This document shows, piece by piece, positions 1 through 5,143 of a stretch of DNA of 5,143 bases. The stretch comes from Pseudomonadota bacterium (GTDB taxonomy: Bacteria; Desulfobacterota; DSM-4660; Desulfatiglandales; B25-G16), in contig JADFWK010000035.1 in NCBI GenBank assembly GCA_015223015.1, positions 1 to 5,143 on the forward strand, in the 5' to 3' direction. The notes under the pieces are model-generated. The model did no database searches. It was not told the origin of the DNA and was given only the letters and a program-made list of their open reading frames with translations. Position numbers and translations under genes: made by a program. Every line of letters begins with the position of its first letter. Within the stretch, counting starts at the first letter, position 1.

Positions 1-112
1 TACCTAATTTCTCCAAAAGATAGTTTACTTGTTCATACGCATCCCGTTCTCGAATCGCCCTTTCGTCTGGATCTGTTAATTCTCCAAAATCAGCCACAGA
101 TTTTAGCCCCAT
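1..112 (-). CDS. Hypothetical protein, partial (3' end outside window)
   Basis: I do not recognise this protein. The frame reads from an ATG at 112-110 to the window edge, 37 codons, beginning MGLKSVADFGEL and continuing with a charged, probably helical stretch (DPDERAIRERDAYEQVNYLLEKLG). The composition looks like real coding sequence. The same frame stays open upstream to a TGA ending at position 194, inside the end of vapC. The residues there (SLLEKIAKIFASEKH) also look protein-like, but no ATG, GTG or TTG is available in that part. The ATG has only a weak GAGAAG-type ribosome site close in front of it. It could be a short gene starting at 112, co-transcribed with the toxin operon 65 bp upstream, or the 5'-truncated remnant of a longer gene. 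Confidence 0.4.
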   Translation of the reverse strand, partial: MGLKSVADFGELTDPDERAIRERDAYEQVNYLLEKLG

Positions 113-177
113 ATGCTTCTCAGATGCGAATATCTTTGCGATTTTTTCTAGAAGACTGTCCGAGAATGAGACAACCC

Positions 178-597
178 TTAACCCTGATCCAGGTCATGAA
201 AGGCGGCTATTTTAAAGCCATTCTCTTCAAAATGCCGGTCAAATGTAAATGCTTCCTTTAGTTCTCTGGCCTCCATGATTTCAAAACTTACACAATCCAC
301 GAGACTCAGACCTCGCCTATCCTGAGCAAGGAGGCGATGCATGGCCCGGCCATGCCACTCGGCATCAATCCAGACAACCTCCAGAAGGGGCAGGATCTTT
401 GCATTGAAGTCGTGAACAGACGCCAGGCCAATACGGCGTTGTAGAAGGGCAACCGTTTCAACGATTACAAAGGAACTGGTGAGAAGCTGTACCCCGTGCC
501 TGGCAAAGTATGCGAAGTTTTCTTTTGCTCGAATGTGCATCAGGTCGTCTCGGACTAAGAGTGCAAAAAGCGCTGACGTATCGGCAAAAACGATCAT
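178..597 (-). CDS. vapC: VapC-family PIN-domain toxin (type II toxin-antitoxin)
   Basis: This 139-residue protein is probably a VapC-type ribonuclease toxin. PIN-domain toxins cleave RNA, commonly tRNA or rRNA, using Mg2+ or Mn2+ held by a cluster of acidic residues. The expected acidic positions are visible: D6 in the N-terminal strand (IVFADTSAL), E47 in SSFVIVET, D101 in GLSLVDCVSF and D120 in FTFDRHF. Order, spacing and length fit a complete single-domain PIN protein, so the toxin looks intact. The start is fixed by the ATGA overlap with the upstream antitoxin stop, which implies translational coupling and the usual antitoxin-first operon. The RNA target cannot be read from the sequence. 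The family call is secure; the toxin role is inferred from family and gene order. Confidence 0.92.
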   Translation of the reverse strand: MIVFADTSALFALLVRDDLMHIRAKENFAYFARHGVQLLTSSFVIVETVALLQRRIGLASVHDFNAKILPLLEVVWIDAEWHGRAMHRLLAQDRRGLSLVDCVSFEIMEARELKEAFTFDRHFEENGFKIAAFHDLDQG

Positions 598-839
598 GAC
601 TTAAATGCCTCCTCAAGATAGCGGTCATGTTCCACTGAGATGTCTCCGACTCCTGCATCGTATTTACCCACTATGGCGGATGCCTGGCGGTAAAGGGCAG
701 AACGGTCCGGCTTTCTGCTGATAAGAAACTGATCCAGTGCCCTGCGAATCAGGGCTGCAATAGACTCCCTGCTGGCGCTGGAGATCTCTCTGAGTAAACG
801 AGCCTGCTCTTCAGTGAGCTGGACTTGTGTACGTACCAT
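594..839 (-). CDS. vapB: Ribbon-helix-helix antitoxin (VapB-type partner of the PIN toxin)
   Basis: This 81-residue protein is the probable antitoxin, binding and inhibiting the PIN toxin and repressing its own promoter as a dimer. The N-terminus (MVRTQVQLTEEQARLLREIS) is a typical RHH/CopG strand followed by helix. A second helix (SIAALIRRALDQFL) completes the fold by about residue 40. The C-terminal half (about 41-81) is hydrophilic and acidic, ending YLEEAFKS, as expected for the toxin-wrapping tail. An in-frame ATG lies 12 bases upstream (851), but the ATG at 839 is better: it has a strong GGAGGG Shine-Dalgarno at 849-844, and translation from it begins directly in the RHH strand. The stop shares ATGA with the toxin start. 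The gene symbol is used in the general sense of antitoxin to VapC. Confidence 0.88.
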   Translation of the reverse strand: MVRTQVQLTEEQARLLREISSASRESIAALIRRALDQFLISRKPDRSALYRQASAIVGKYDAGVGDISVEHDRYLEEAFKS

Positions 840-843
840 AAAT

Positions 844-849
844 CCCTCC
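844..849 (-). promoter_or_regulatory. Strong ribosome binding site that sets the antitoxin start
   Basis: On the minus strand GGAGGG lies 4 bases in front of the ATG at 839-837. The alternative in-frame ATG at 851 overlaps this motif region and has no comparable site. This decides the annotated antitoxin start. Confidence 0.75.
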
Positions 850-850
850 A

Positions 851-881
851 TGTAATCATGATGTCATTTATGCATTAATGC
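851..881 (-). promoter_or_regulatory. Candidate operator palindromes for toxin-antitoxin autorepression
   Basis: Two palindromes lie between the -10 box and the antitoxin start. GCATTAATGC (872-881) is a perfect 10-base palindrome overlapping the -10 by four bases. A 16-base imperfect palindrome at 851-866 has the perfect core ATCATGAT (855-862), with 12 of 16 positions symmetric. RHH antitoxins bind short palindromes as paired dimers and commonly occlude the promoter, so this is where the antitoxin or its complex is expected to bind. Binding itself is inference. Confidence 0.5.
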
Positions 882-906
882 TAACATCCGTTTTTATGTA
901 TGTCAA
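878..906 (-). promoter_or_regulatory. Sigma70-type promoter of the toxin-antitoxin operon
   Basis: On the minus strand a perfect TTGACA -35 box (906-901) is followed after exactly 17 bases by TAGCAT (883-878), a 4 of 6 match to TATAAT. TG sits one base upstream of the -10, giving an extended -10 (TGTTAGCAT). It lies about 40 bases before the antitoxin start and points into it. The separation from the upstream HEAT-repeat gene suggests the toxin-antitoxin pair is its own transcription unit. Confidence 0.7.
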
Positions 907-971
907 GGGAAAACAAAACAGAAAGCTGGGACATACATTGGTGTATAACTTTTTCTGTAATGCTTTAGCCC

Positions 972-1020
972 TTTGCAAGGAGGGGGCAATTTTCAAGGTG
1001 ATATGTAAACCTCTTGCAAA
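972..1020. repeat. Imperfect inverted repeat between the HEAT gene and the toxin-antitoxin operon
   Basis: TTTGCAAGGAGG (972-983) is matched by CCTCTTGCAAA (1010-1020), complementary except for one bulged base, around a 26-base loop. Neither strand has a T-run after the second arm, so it does not look like a classical rho-independent terminator. It could be a weak transcript-end structure for the HEAT-repeat gene, whose stop is at 1058, or chance. No better terminator is visible in the 840-1057 spacer. Confidence 0.3.
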
Positions 1021-1057
1021 AACGTGGCTAGGTCTTACTGGTTCACAAGGGATTTTT

Positions 1058-4000
1058 TCACTTTTTGGTTTCATTCCACCACTTCAACCATGCTTCCGGA
1101 TCTCTACTAAAACTTTCCCCGGTCATCTTTTTTAAAGCCCTTAATGCAACGCTTCTGATGCTAGGATCCTGGTCTCTCAAGGTCTTAATCAAGGGTTCAA
1201 TGGATCGGGGATCGCCTATATCCATTAATGCCCATATTACAGCTGCCTTCACGAGTCTATTCGGGTCATTTAGGGCAATAATCAGGGGTTCGACAGACCG
1301 TTTATCTCTTAACTTCTGTAATGCATATGCTACAGCAGACCTGACTTCTTTATCTTCATCCGACAAAGATCTGTTCAAGGACACAACAGCTCCACTCTCC
1401 CCTTTTATTCCCAATGCCAAGGCGGCACTTGCACGTACACCGGGATTTGGATCGTTCAGGGCATTTATTAAACAAGTCAAGACCCGGGAGTCCTTACTAT
1501 AAGCCAGTGCACGTGCTGCCCGTTTTCGGGTATAGGGGTATTGATCTCTGATCGCTTTAATCAGATATTCAACAAGTTCAGGGTCGGTATTCTCCTTCAT
1601 CTGTATTTCTATCTTGTTGAATTTTATACATGTCTCTTTATTTTTGATCCACCACGCTTTCCACTTTTTAACATCGTGTCCGAAATTGACTTTAGTTATT
1701 GCCTGGAGTTCGGCTCGTGCCCATCCCGCGGCCATCCCTTTCTTTGTGAGGGCATTTATGAGGGGTTCCACCGCTCTCGGGTCTCCGATTCTTCCCAGTG
1801 CCCTGGCCGATGCTTCCTGCACATATCCATCTTTGTCATCCAGAGCCTTAATTAACGGTTCAACAAAACGATCATCTTTGAAATGCCATAAGGAAGATGC
1901 CGCCTTTTGTCTGACAAATACATTTTTGTCGTTCAACCCATCCAAGAGCGTCGGCAATACTCGCCTGTCTTTTCTTCGAGCTAATGCTTCAGCAGCATAC
2001 TGTCGGACAATCTTATCCTTGTCCTCCAGGGTTTGAATAAGCGTATCAATAGCCCTCGGATCATTGATCCTTCCCAGCGCCTCGGCCGCCTTATATCGGT
2101 ATTTTTGTTCTTCCGCATTGTCCTTCAAGAGCGCTGCCAAAGGGATTATCGCACGGGGATCACCCTTTTCCCCTAATACCTTTATGGCCAGTTCCCGATC
2201 ATCCTCAATCCGCCTAAATGGATGTTTCATTTTCAACGCACGGGTGTTTCTATAGCTTTTATCCTTTACTACTGCAAAGAGGGGTTCGAACACCCTTTCG
2301 TCTTTCATTTCTCTAAGTGCCCCTATTGCCTCTATCCTAACTTCTATATTCTCATCCTTTAGTAATGGTATCAGATGTTCAACCGATTGCTCATCCTTAA
2401 TGCTCTTCAGAGATCGGGCTGCTGCCCCTCTGACTCCCGGTTCTTTATCCTTCAGTGCCATGTTCAGGATTTTTGTGATCCGTGGGTCCTTGATCTTCAG
2501 TGCCCCCACCGCATTTTCCCGTACTTCCGGTTCAATATCCTGGGTCGCTTCAATTAAAGGATCCACGATTCGCGGATCTTTCGTTTTAGTGTATAACCCT
2601 CCTAATGCCCCCGCGGCTCCCTTTCGAACGCCCTTGTTTGAATCTTTTAATGCTTTTATCAGGGGTCCCACGGCATGTCCGTCACATAAGTATGCCAGCC
2701 CCAGGGTTGAACGTTTCCTGATTTTTGGGTCTTTATCTTGTAATGCAAAGATAAGCGGTTCGAGTGACCATTTAACTGGGTTCTGTGCTATGATCGAGAG
2801 TGCAGATCTTCGAACTGTCACATCAGGATCTTTAAGTGCATCAATGAATACTTCTCTTACCCGCAGGATATCTTTATGAGAATCGAGAGCCAGGATAGCC
2901 GCCCTTCGTACGGAGGCATCCTGATCCTTTGAAGCGTTAATCAGGGGATCCACTGCAATAGGAGCTTTATTGCGGGATAATCCTTCTGCCGCGATTCTCC
3001 GTATCTCCTTATCCTCATCTTTTAAGGCCGCAATCAGGGGTTCTACGGTGCGGGGATCCTTTATTGATTTAAACACATGGACTATTTTCTTGCGTACTTC
3101 CACATCTTTATCCTGCATGGCTGTCGAGAGGGCCTCTATTGCCCGGGGGCTCTTTATTTCTTTCAGGATTATAACCGCTCTTATTTTCACCTTTAAATTG
3201 CCTTCATTCAGAGCTTCAATGACCGCATCAATAATTCGTGAATCTTTAATGCGTCTATATAAATTTTGTAAAGCCATTAACGATTCCAATCGGACTTTAT
3301 TATTTCCTTCTTTTAATATGGAGATGAGCGGCTCTATAGCCGGTCTGCCCATTTGGCTCAAAGCCGATGATGCGGCCCCTCCCGGGGTCCTTTTGTAAAA
3401 ATCACCCATAATGACGGGCGTATCGTCATCCAGCATGGCAATGAGAAACGGTATTGCAGGGACTGCACGCTCTCCCATTTTACCGAGGGCATGAGCCGCC
3501 TTCATTCGATGACGAGCTTTTTTGGAATATAACCCTTCAATTTTTTCTCTCACATCACTGGGGATGTTGTCCGGGATCTCTTGTTTTGGGATGCCTGGAG
3601 ACCATTTCCCATGTGGAATCGTTTTTGAAAACACTTCATCCAATGCCTCTGTAAAGTCGAGCCCCTTTACTTCAACTTTTTCGGGATCAAATATCTCATC
3701 AGAGAGCCCTTTGTTGATCTCAAATGATTTGGTAATGGCAGTACTTTGAAGCTTACCGTTGACATACATCTCTGATCGGAAAGGGAATTCCAGGTCTTTT
3801 ATGAGCGTTCTGAAATCAGAATGGGTGATGAGCTTCGTTCTTTTTCCATACTTCTTTATTCCCTTGACCATCCTTAGATTTCGGCTTGAAATCCAGATCT
3901 TGTTGTAAGGAACCTGCTTTTCACCGTTAACATCAATGATATAACAATCCTGATCCGAAACAGTTTCCCTTCCAACAATCTTCGATTCCTCCGGAAGCCA

Positions 4001-4438
4001 CTTCCACCAGGTCTTCAACCTTTGGCGCTCCTCCCATTTTTTATTTGAAATTTCCCTTTTTCCTTTTTCCTTCCCGAACAAAGATGTGAATTCCCATGCC
4101 TTTTGACCATCAAAAAGAATAATATTCATTATTCCTTCAGCGTTTCCATCCTGATCACCTTGATTCATTACCCTGATTAGACGTTCTATCCTCATCTTTT
4201 TGCCCTTGGAAAAGATCTTGACCTCTGATGTTACGTCTCCATTAGGGGTTTTGTATTTCTCTTCTCTTTCCGACATGGCATCAAATATTTCTTTCTCCTG
4301 GTTCTCAGACCGTTCTTTCGCCTTTTTACGAAGGGCCGATAAATCATCCATTCCAACGGCACTACCATTTAAGCCAACGACTAATAGGAACAGAGAGAAC
4401 ACGCAAATTATGCCTTTTACTTTCATCTCCATTTTCAT
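1058..4438 (-). CDS. Exported LolA-like domain protein with about 24 HEAT repeats
   Basis: This 1126-residue protein is probably periplasmic or bound to the outer envelope, with unknown function. Residues 1-29 form a Sec signal peptide: lysines at 6 and 8, a hydrophobic core IICVFSLFLLVVGL, then A-V-G at 27-29 before M30 as the likely cleavage site. No lipobox is seen. Residues about 35-260 resemble the LolA-like/outer-membrane lipoprotein-sorting fold: a KGKKMRIE strand, LFDGQKAWEF, SDQDCYIIDV, NKIWISSRNLRMVKG, FPFRSEMYVNG and SDEIFDPEKV. Residues about 295-915 hold some 19 HEAT repeats of about 31 residues (DPRxVEPLIxALxDxDxxVRxxAAxAL), ended by WKAWW at 926-930. Five more (951-1106) end in WLKWW at 1117-1121. 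Loops near 337-352 and 728-750 break the rhythm. AGAGGAG lies 4 bases before the ATG at 4438 and 10 before the ATG at 4432, so either could be used. HEAT solenoids bind proteins, so a scaffolding role is inferred. Confidence 0.9.
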   Translation of the reverse strand: MKMEMKVKGIICVFSLFLLVVGLNGSAVGMDDLSALRKKAKERSENQEKEIFDAMSEREEKYKTPNGDVTSEVKIFSKGKKMRIERLIRVMNQGDQDGNAEGIMNIILFDGQKAWEFTSLFGKEKGKREISNKKWEERQRLKTWWKWLPEESKIVGRETVSDQDCYIIDVNGEKQVPYNKIWISSRNLRMVKGIKKYGKRTKLITHSDFRTLIKDLEFPFRSEMYVNGKLQSTAITKSFEINKGLSDEIFDPEKVEVKGLDFTEALDEVFSKTIPHGKWSPGIPKQEIPDNIPSDVREKIEGLYSKKARHRMKAAHALGKMGERAVPAIPFLIAMLDDDTPVIMGDFYKRTPGGAASSALSQMGRPAIEPLISILKEGNNKVRLESLMALQNLYRRIKDSRIIDAVIEALNEGNLKVKIRAVIILKEIKSPRAIEALSTAMQDKDVEVRKKIVHVFKSIKDPRTVEPLIAALKDEDKEIRRIAAEGLSRNKAPIAVDPLINASKDQDASVRRAAILALDSHKDILRVREVFIDALKDPDVTVRRSALSIIAQNPVKWSLEPLIFALQDKDPKIRKRSTLGLAYLCDGHAVGPLIKALKDSNKGVRKGAAGALGGLYTKTKDPRIVDPLIEATQDIEPEVRENAVGALKIKDPRITKILNMALKDKEPGVRGAAARSLKSIKDEQSVEHLIPLLKDENIEVRIEAIGALREMKDERVFEPLFAVVKDKSYRNTRALKMKHPFRRIEDDRELAIKVLGEKGDPRAIIPLAALLKDNAEEQKYRYKAAEALGRINDPRAIDTLIQTLEDKDKIVRQYAAEALARRKDRRVLPTLLDGLNDKNVFVRQKAASSLWHFKDDRFVEPLIKALDDKDGYVQEASARALGRIGDPRAVEPLINALTKKGMAAGWARAELQAITKVNFGHDVKKWKAWWIKNKETCIKFNKIEIQMKENTDPELVEYLIKAIRDQYPYTRKRAARALAYSKDSRVLTCLINALNDPNPGVRASAALALGIKGESGAVVSLNRSLSDEDKEVRSAVAYALQKLRDKRSVEPLIIALNDPNRLVKAAVIWALMDIGDPRSIEPLIKTLRDQDPSIRSVALRALKKMTGESFSRDPEAWLKWWNETKK
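1121..3556 (-). repeat. HEAT-repeat coding array with about 93-bp periodicity
   Basis: This part of the large gene encodes about 24 tandem HEAT units (residues 295-1106), mostly exactly 31 residues or 93 bp each. Most units begin with (K/G)D-P-R or a variant, followed by EPLI and a short D-x-D turn, then a VRxxAA helix. At DNA level the similarity is patchy: short words such as the antisense of EPLI (ATCAGGGGTTC at 1273 and 3032) recur, but full units are diverged. The array is therefore old and held by protein selection rather than a recent DNA amplification. A non-HEAT break at residues 916-950, containing the first W-x-x-W-W cap, separates 19 units from 5. Confidence 0.85.
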
Positions 4439-4442
4439 TCCA

Positions 4443-4449
4443 CTCCTCT
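4443..4449 (-). promoter_or_regulatory. Ribosome binding site of the LolA/HEAT gene
   Basis: AGAGGAG on the minus strand ends 4 bases before the first ATG (4438), 10 before the second (4432) and 16 before the third (4426). The third ATG directly precedes the lysine-containing n-region of the signal peptide. The spacing cannot separate the first two starts; the mature protein is the same either way. Confidence 0.6.
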
Positions 4450-4537
4450 TATTGTTAAAGGGGACAATCTTGACAAAGTTAATTTATTTGCAATGGGGCT
4501 TTGCTCTTTTAACTTATAAAGTTGGTTCCAAAGCGAT

Positions 4538-4676
4538 TTAAGCATATTTCTTGATACCAGACAATTCTTGCGAAACAACTAAACGCTTGACATCCGAATT
4601 TATTATACCAAGAAAACGAGCGACCTCCAAGCCCATGCTAGCACAGGGGGCTTCCATGCTAATGCGTTGCAAGAAG
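4538..4676 (-). pseudogene. Possible C-terminal remnant of a second transposase-like protein (HTH end)
   Basis: A minus-strand frame ends at a TAA (4540-4538) and stays open back to position 4735. Only the part outside the neighbouring element (up to about 4676) is likely ancestral coding sequence. The end reads MGLEVARFLGI, then SDVKRLVVSQEL and GIKKYA. This has the shape of a short helix-turn-helix (xVARxLGIxxSxVxRL) as found at the C-terminus of some REP-associated (Y1) transposases and other small regulators. No rest of such a gene is present upstream, so it would be a fragment cut off near the element's left end. In-frame ATGs at 4657 and 4636 could give a 30-40 residue peptide, but no good ribosome site is obvious. 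The family call is tentative. Confidence 0.35.
4602..4630 (-). promoter_or_regulatory. Possible sigma70 promoter for the LolA/HEAT gene
   Basis: On the minus strand TATAAT (4607-4602) is a perfect -10 with TG one base upstream (TGGTATAAT). Exactly 17 bases before it lies TTGGAG (4630-4625), a 4 of 6 match to TTGACA. Transcription from here would give a leader of roughly 155 bases before the ATG at 4438. The site lies within the decayed reading frame at 4538-4676. In the leader, AACTT-ATA-AAGTT (4511-4523) is a perfect small inverted repeat that could be an operator. It is the best promoter I see for this gene, but untested. Confidence 0.45.
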
Positions 4677-4733
4677 ATTGGGGTCAAATCTCCTCTTGAC
4701 TCAACTTTCTTGTTGAGGTGCAGGATAGCATGG
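4633..4733. repeat. Short CCATGCTA repeats, two direct and one inverted
   Basis: CCATGCTA occurs at 4633-4640 and again at 4654-4661, exactly 21 bases apart. Its reverse complement TAGCATGG occurs at 4726-4733, overlapping the start codon of the transposase relic. The second and third copies form an inverted pair straddling the left end of the element, with the hairpin 4700-4717 inside the loop. No function is known; chance is possible for 8-mers. Confidence 0.4.
4700..4717. repeat. Small hairpin near the left end of the element
   Basis: CTCAAC (4700-4705) and GTTGAG (4712-4717) form a perfect 6-bp stem with a TTTCTT loop, 13 bases before the relic's start codon. Y1 transposases recognise imperfect hairpins at element ends, so this could be the left-end recognition structure. 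The stem is short and could equally be incidental. Confidence 0.4.
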
Positions 4734-5024
4734 CTTTACCTCTAAGAATACAACACCACGGCGAATCGTATTACGCTATTTGCACATGGGGCTAAGGAGA
4801 AACCATTCTCAAGGAAAAGAGATATTGTTTTAAGAACATAGCGATCTATTTGCAGAAGAAAACAGGGGTTTCAAAGTAGGATGCATTCACACAGAGGGAT
4901 TCGGCATAAGCAGTTACAGTATGGTTAGAACGACAACAGAGAGAACCAAAAATGAGGTTGCCAAGAACAGAAGGCTCAGGAGACGTATTGAACAACTAAG
5001 GCACGAACAGGAAATAAGTCAAGA
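4730..5024 (+). pseudogene. REP-associated Y1 transposase, internally deleted and frameshifted
   Basis: An ATG at 4730, with AGGA four bases in front, starts MALPLRIQHHGESYYAI. This matches the usual Y1 transposase opening (M-A-R-P-L-R-I-x-Y-P-G-A-x-Y-H-V), including the LRI and YY positions. TAA at 4793 ends it. In the same frame the text resumes at about 4811 with KRYCFKNIAIYLQKKTGVS (to about 4873), the start of the DnaA-like helix-turn-helix that ends many of these proteins. A frame change then leads, in the frame of 4903-5024, to FGISSYS, RTTTERTKNEVAKNRRL and RRRIEQL, the recognition helix and basic tail. The HUH motif and catalytic tyrosine are absent, so the protein cannot be active. 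Roughly two thirds of a typical protein is missing. Family recognised by eye, without a database search. Confidence 0.6.
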
Positions 5025-5036
5025 CCCCATTCACTT

Positions 5037-5143
5037 TTACTTGCTGAAACCCATCCCGGTGAATCTTTCAAGGTAGGCTCTTTTTACCAGCCAGTTGCCA
5101 TTCACTTTCGCTACCTTGAGCTTGAAGCGGTAAAGGTCAGCAA
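5037..5143 (-). CDS. C-terminal end of an unidentified protein (start outside window)
   Basis: The minus-strand frame enters at the right edge and gives 34 residues before a TAA at 5039-5037: ADLYRFKLKVAKVNGNWLVK and then RAYLERFTGMGFSK. The pattern of an alternating strand, then a turn with N-G-x-W-L-V and a final strand, is seen at the ends of small alpha+beta domains of the SnoaL/NTF2-like or DUF4440 type (…W-L-V-x-x-A…). This is too short to assign a function. The stop lies only 5 bases from the right end of the transposon relic, so the last few residues and the stop may have been changed by the insertion. It is the upstream neighbour of the LolA/HEAT gene on the same strand, separated from it by about 600 bp. 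Confidence 0.6.
   Translation of the reverse strand, partial: ADLYRFKLKVAKVNGNWLVKRAYLERFTGMGFSK

Larger units (their letters stand above)
4677..5031 (+). mobile_element. Decayed REP-associated (Y1/IS200-like) element, internal-deletion relic
   Basis: The left end has ATTGGGGTC (4677-4685) followed after a short gap by TCTTGACTC (4694-4702). The right end has AGTCAAGACCCCATT (5017-5031), whose complement reads AATGGGGTCTTGACT. The two ends thus share the A-T-GGGGTC plus TTGACT pattern in inverted orientation. Y1-family (REP-associated tyrosine transposase) genes are often flanked by GGGGTC/TTGACT-like motifs; this is from memory of such elements and not verified here. Between the ends lies a transposase relic with a recognisable start and C-terminus but no catalytic core. 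At about 355 bp the element is far shorter than an intact one, so it resembles a MITE-like deletion derivative that cannot move itself. Confidence 0.6.

Noticed and set aside
458..658. Minus-strand 66-codon frame across the vapB-vapC junction
   Set aside because: It is an out-of-frame shadow of two well-supported overlapping genes.
868..1074. Minus-strand 68-codon frame overlapping the HEAT gene stop
   Set aside because: It starts within the last codons of the HEAT gene, has low-information composition, and crosses the toxin-antitoxin promoter. Translational coupling cannot be excluded but nothing supports it.
878..1135. Plus-strand 85-codon frame across the spacer and the end of the HEAT gene
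   Set aside because: It has no ribosome site, starts inside the toxin-antitoxin promoter, runs antisense into a real gene and has no recognisable domain.
2400..2879. Long plus-strand frames antisense to the HEAT gene (also around 1065-1502, 1614-2036, 2970-3398)
   Set aside because: They are shadows created by the repetitive codon pattern of the HEAT units. They repeat G-S-x-x-R-G-S-type words that are the antisense of D-P-R…E-P-L-I.
1121..3556. Regular spacing reminiscent of a tandem DNA repeat or CRISPR array
   Set aside because: The 93-bp rhythm is set by 31-residue HEAT units in an open reading frame. The DNA units are diverged and there are no identical repeats separated by unique spacers.
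4467..4500. Plus-strand TTGACA near 4470 as a promoter
   Set aside because: There is no acceptable -10 at 16-18 bases and no plus-strand gene for it to serve before the relic.
4551..4745. Plus-strand 64-codon frame
   Set aside because: It crosses the left boundary of the element and is antisense to the HTH-like remnant. It has no ribosome site or domain.
4921..5076. Plus-strand 51-codon basic small protein
   Set aside because: Its first part is the C-terminal tail of the transposase relic, and the last residues are read-through into the antisense of the neighbouring gene. It is not an independent gene.

Overview
This window looks like a piece of chromosome from a Gram-negative bacterium. 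The main evidence is a signal peptide followed by a LolA-like periplasmic domain, which implies a periplasm and outer membrane. A decayed REP-associated (Y1/IS200-like) transposase with a DnaA-type C-terminus and the moderate base composition would fit a Desulfobacterota-type or similar environmental genome. That assignment is a guess from style, not from a marker gene.

All likely functional genes lie on the minus strand, so gene order runs from high to low coordinates. At the right edge (5143-5037) is the last 34 codons of a gene that enters from outside. Next is about 600 bp without an intact gene (5036-4439). It holds the relic of a small transposable element (about 4677-5031, plus-strand orientation), a second possible transposase C-terminal remnant on the minus strand (4676-4538), and the leader and probable promoter of the main gene.

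The main gene (4438-1058) encodes a 1126-residue exported protein: signal peptide, LolA-like domain, then about 24 HEAT repeats in two blocks. Each block ends in a W-x-x-W-W cap. Its function is unknown; the architecture suggests a periplasmic scaffold or binding protein.

A 218-bp spacer (1057-840) carries a strong-looking promoter and palindromes. It leads into a two-gene toxin-antitoxin operon: a ribbon-helix-helix antitoxin (839-594) overlapping by ATGA with a PIN-domain VapC toxin (597-178). A further minus-strand reading frame of unknown function runs off the left edge (112-1).

The two most noteworthy items are the LolA-like plus double-capped HEAT architecture, and the element relic. 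The relic appears to keep both terminal motifs, the start codon and N-terminal residues of its transposase, and the C-terminal DnaA-like helix-turn-helix, but has lost the catalytic middle. No complete new multi-gene system is evident.
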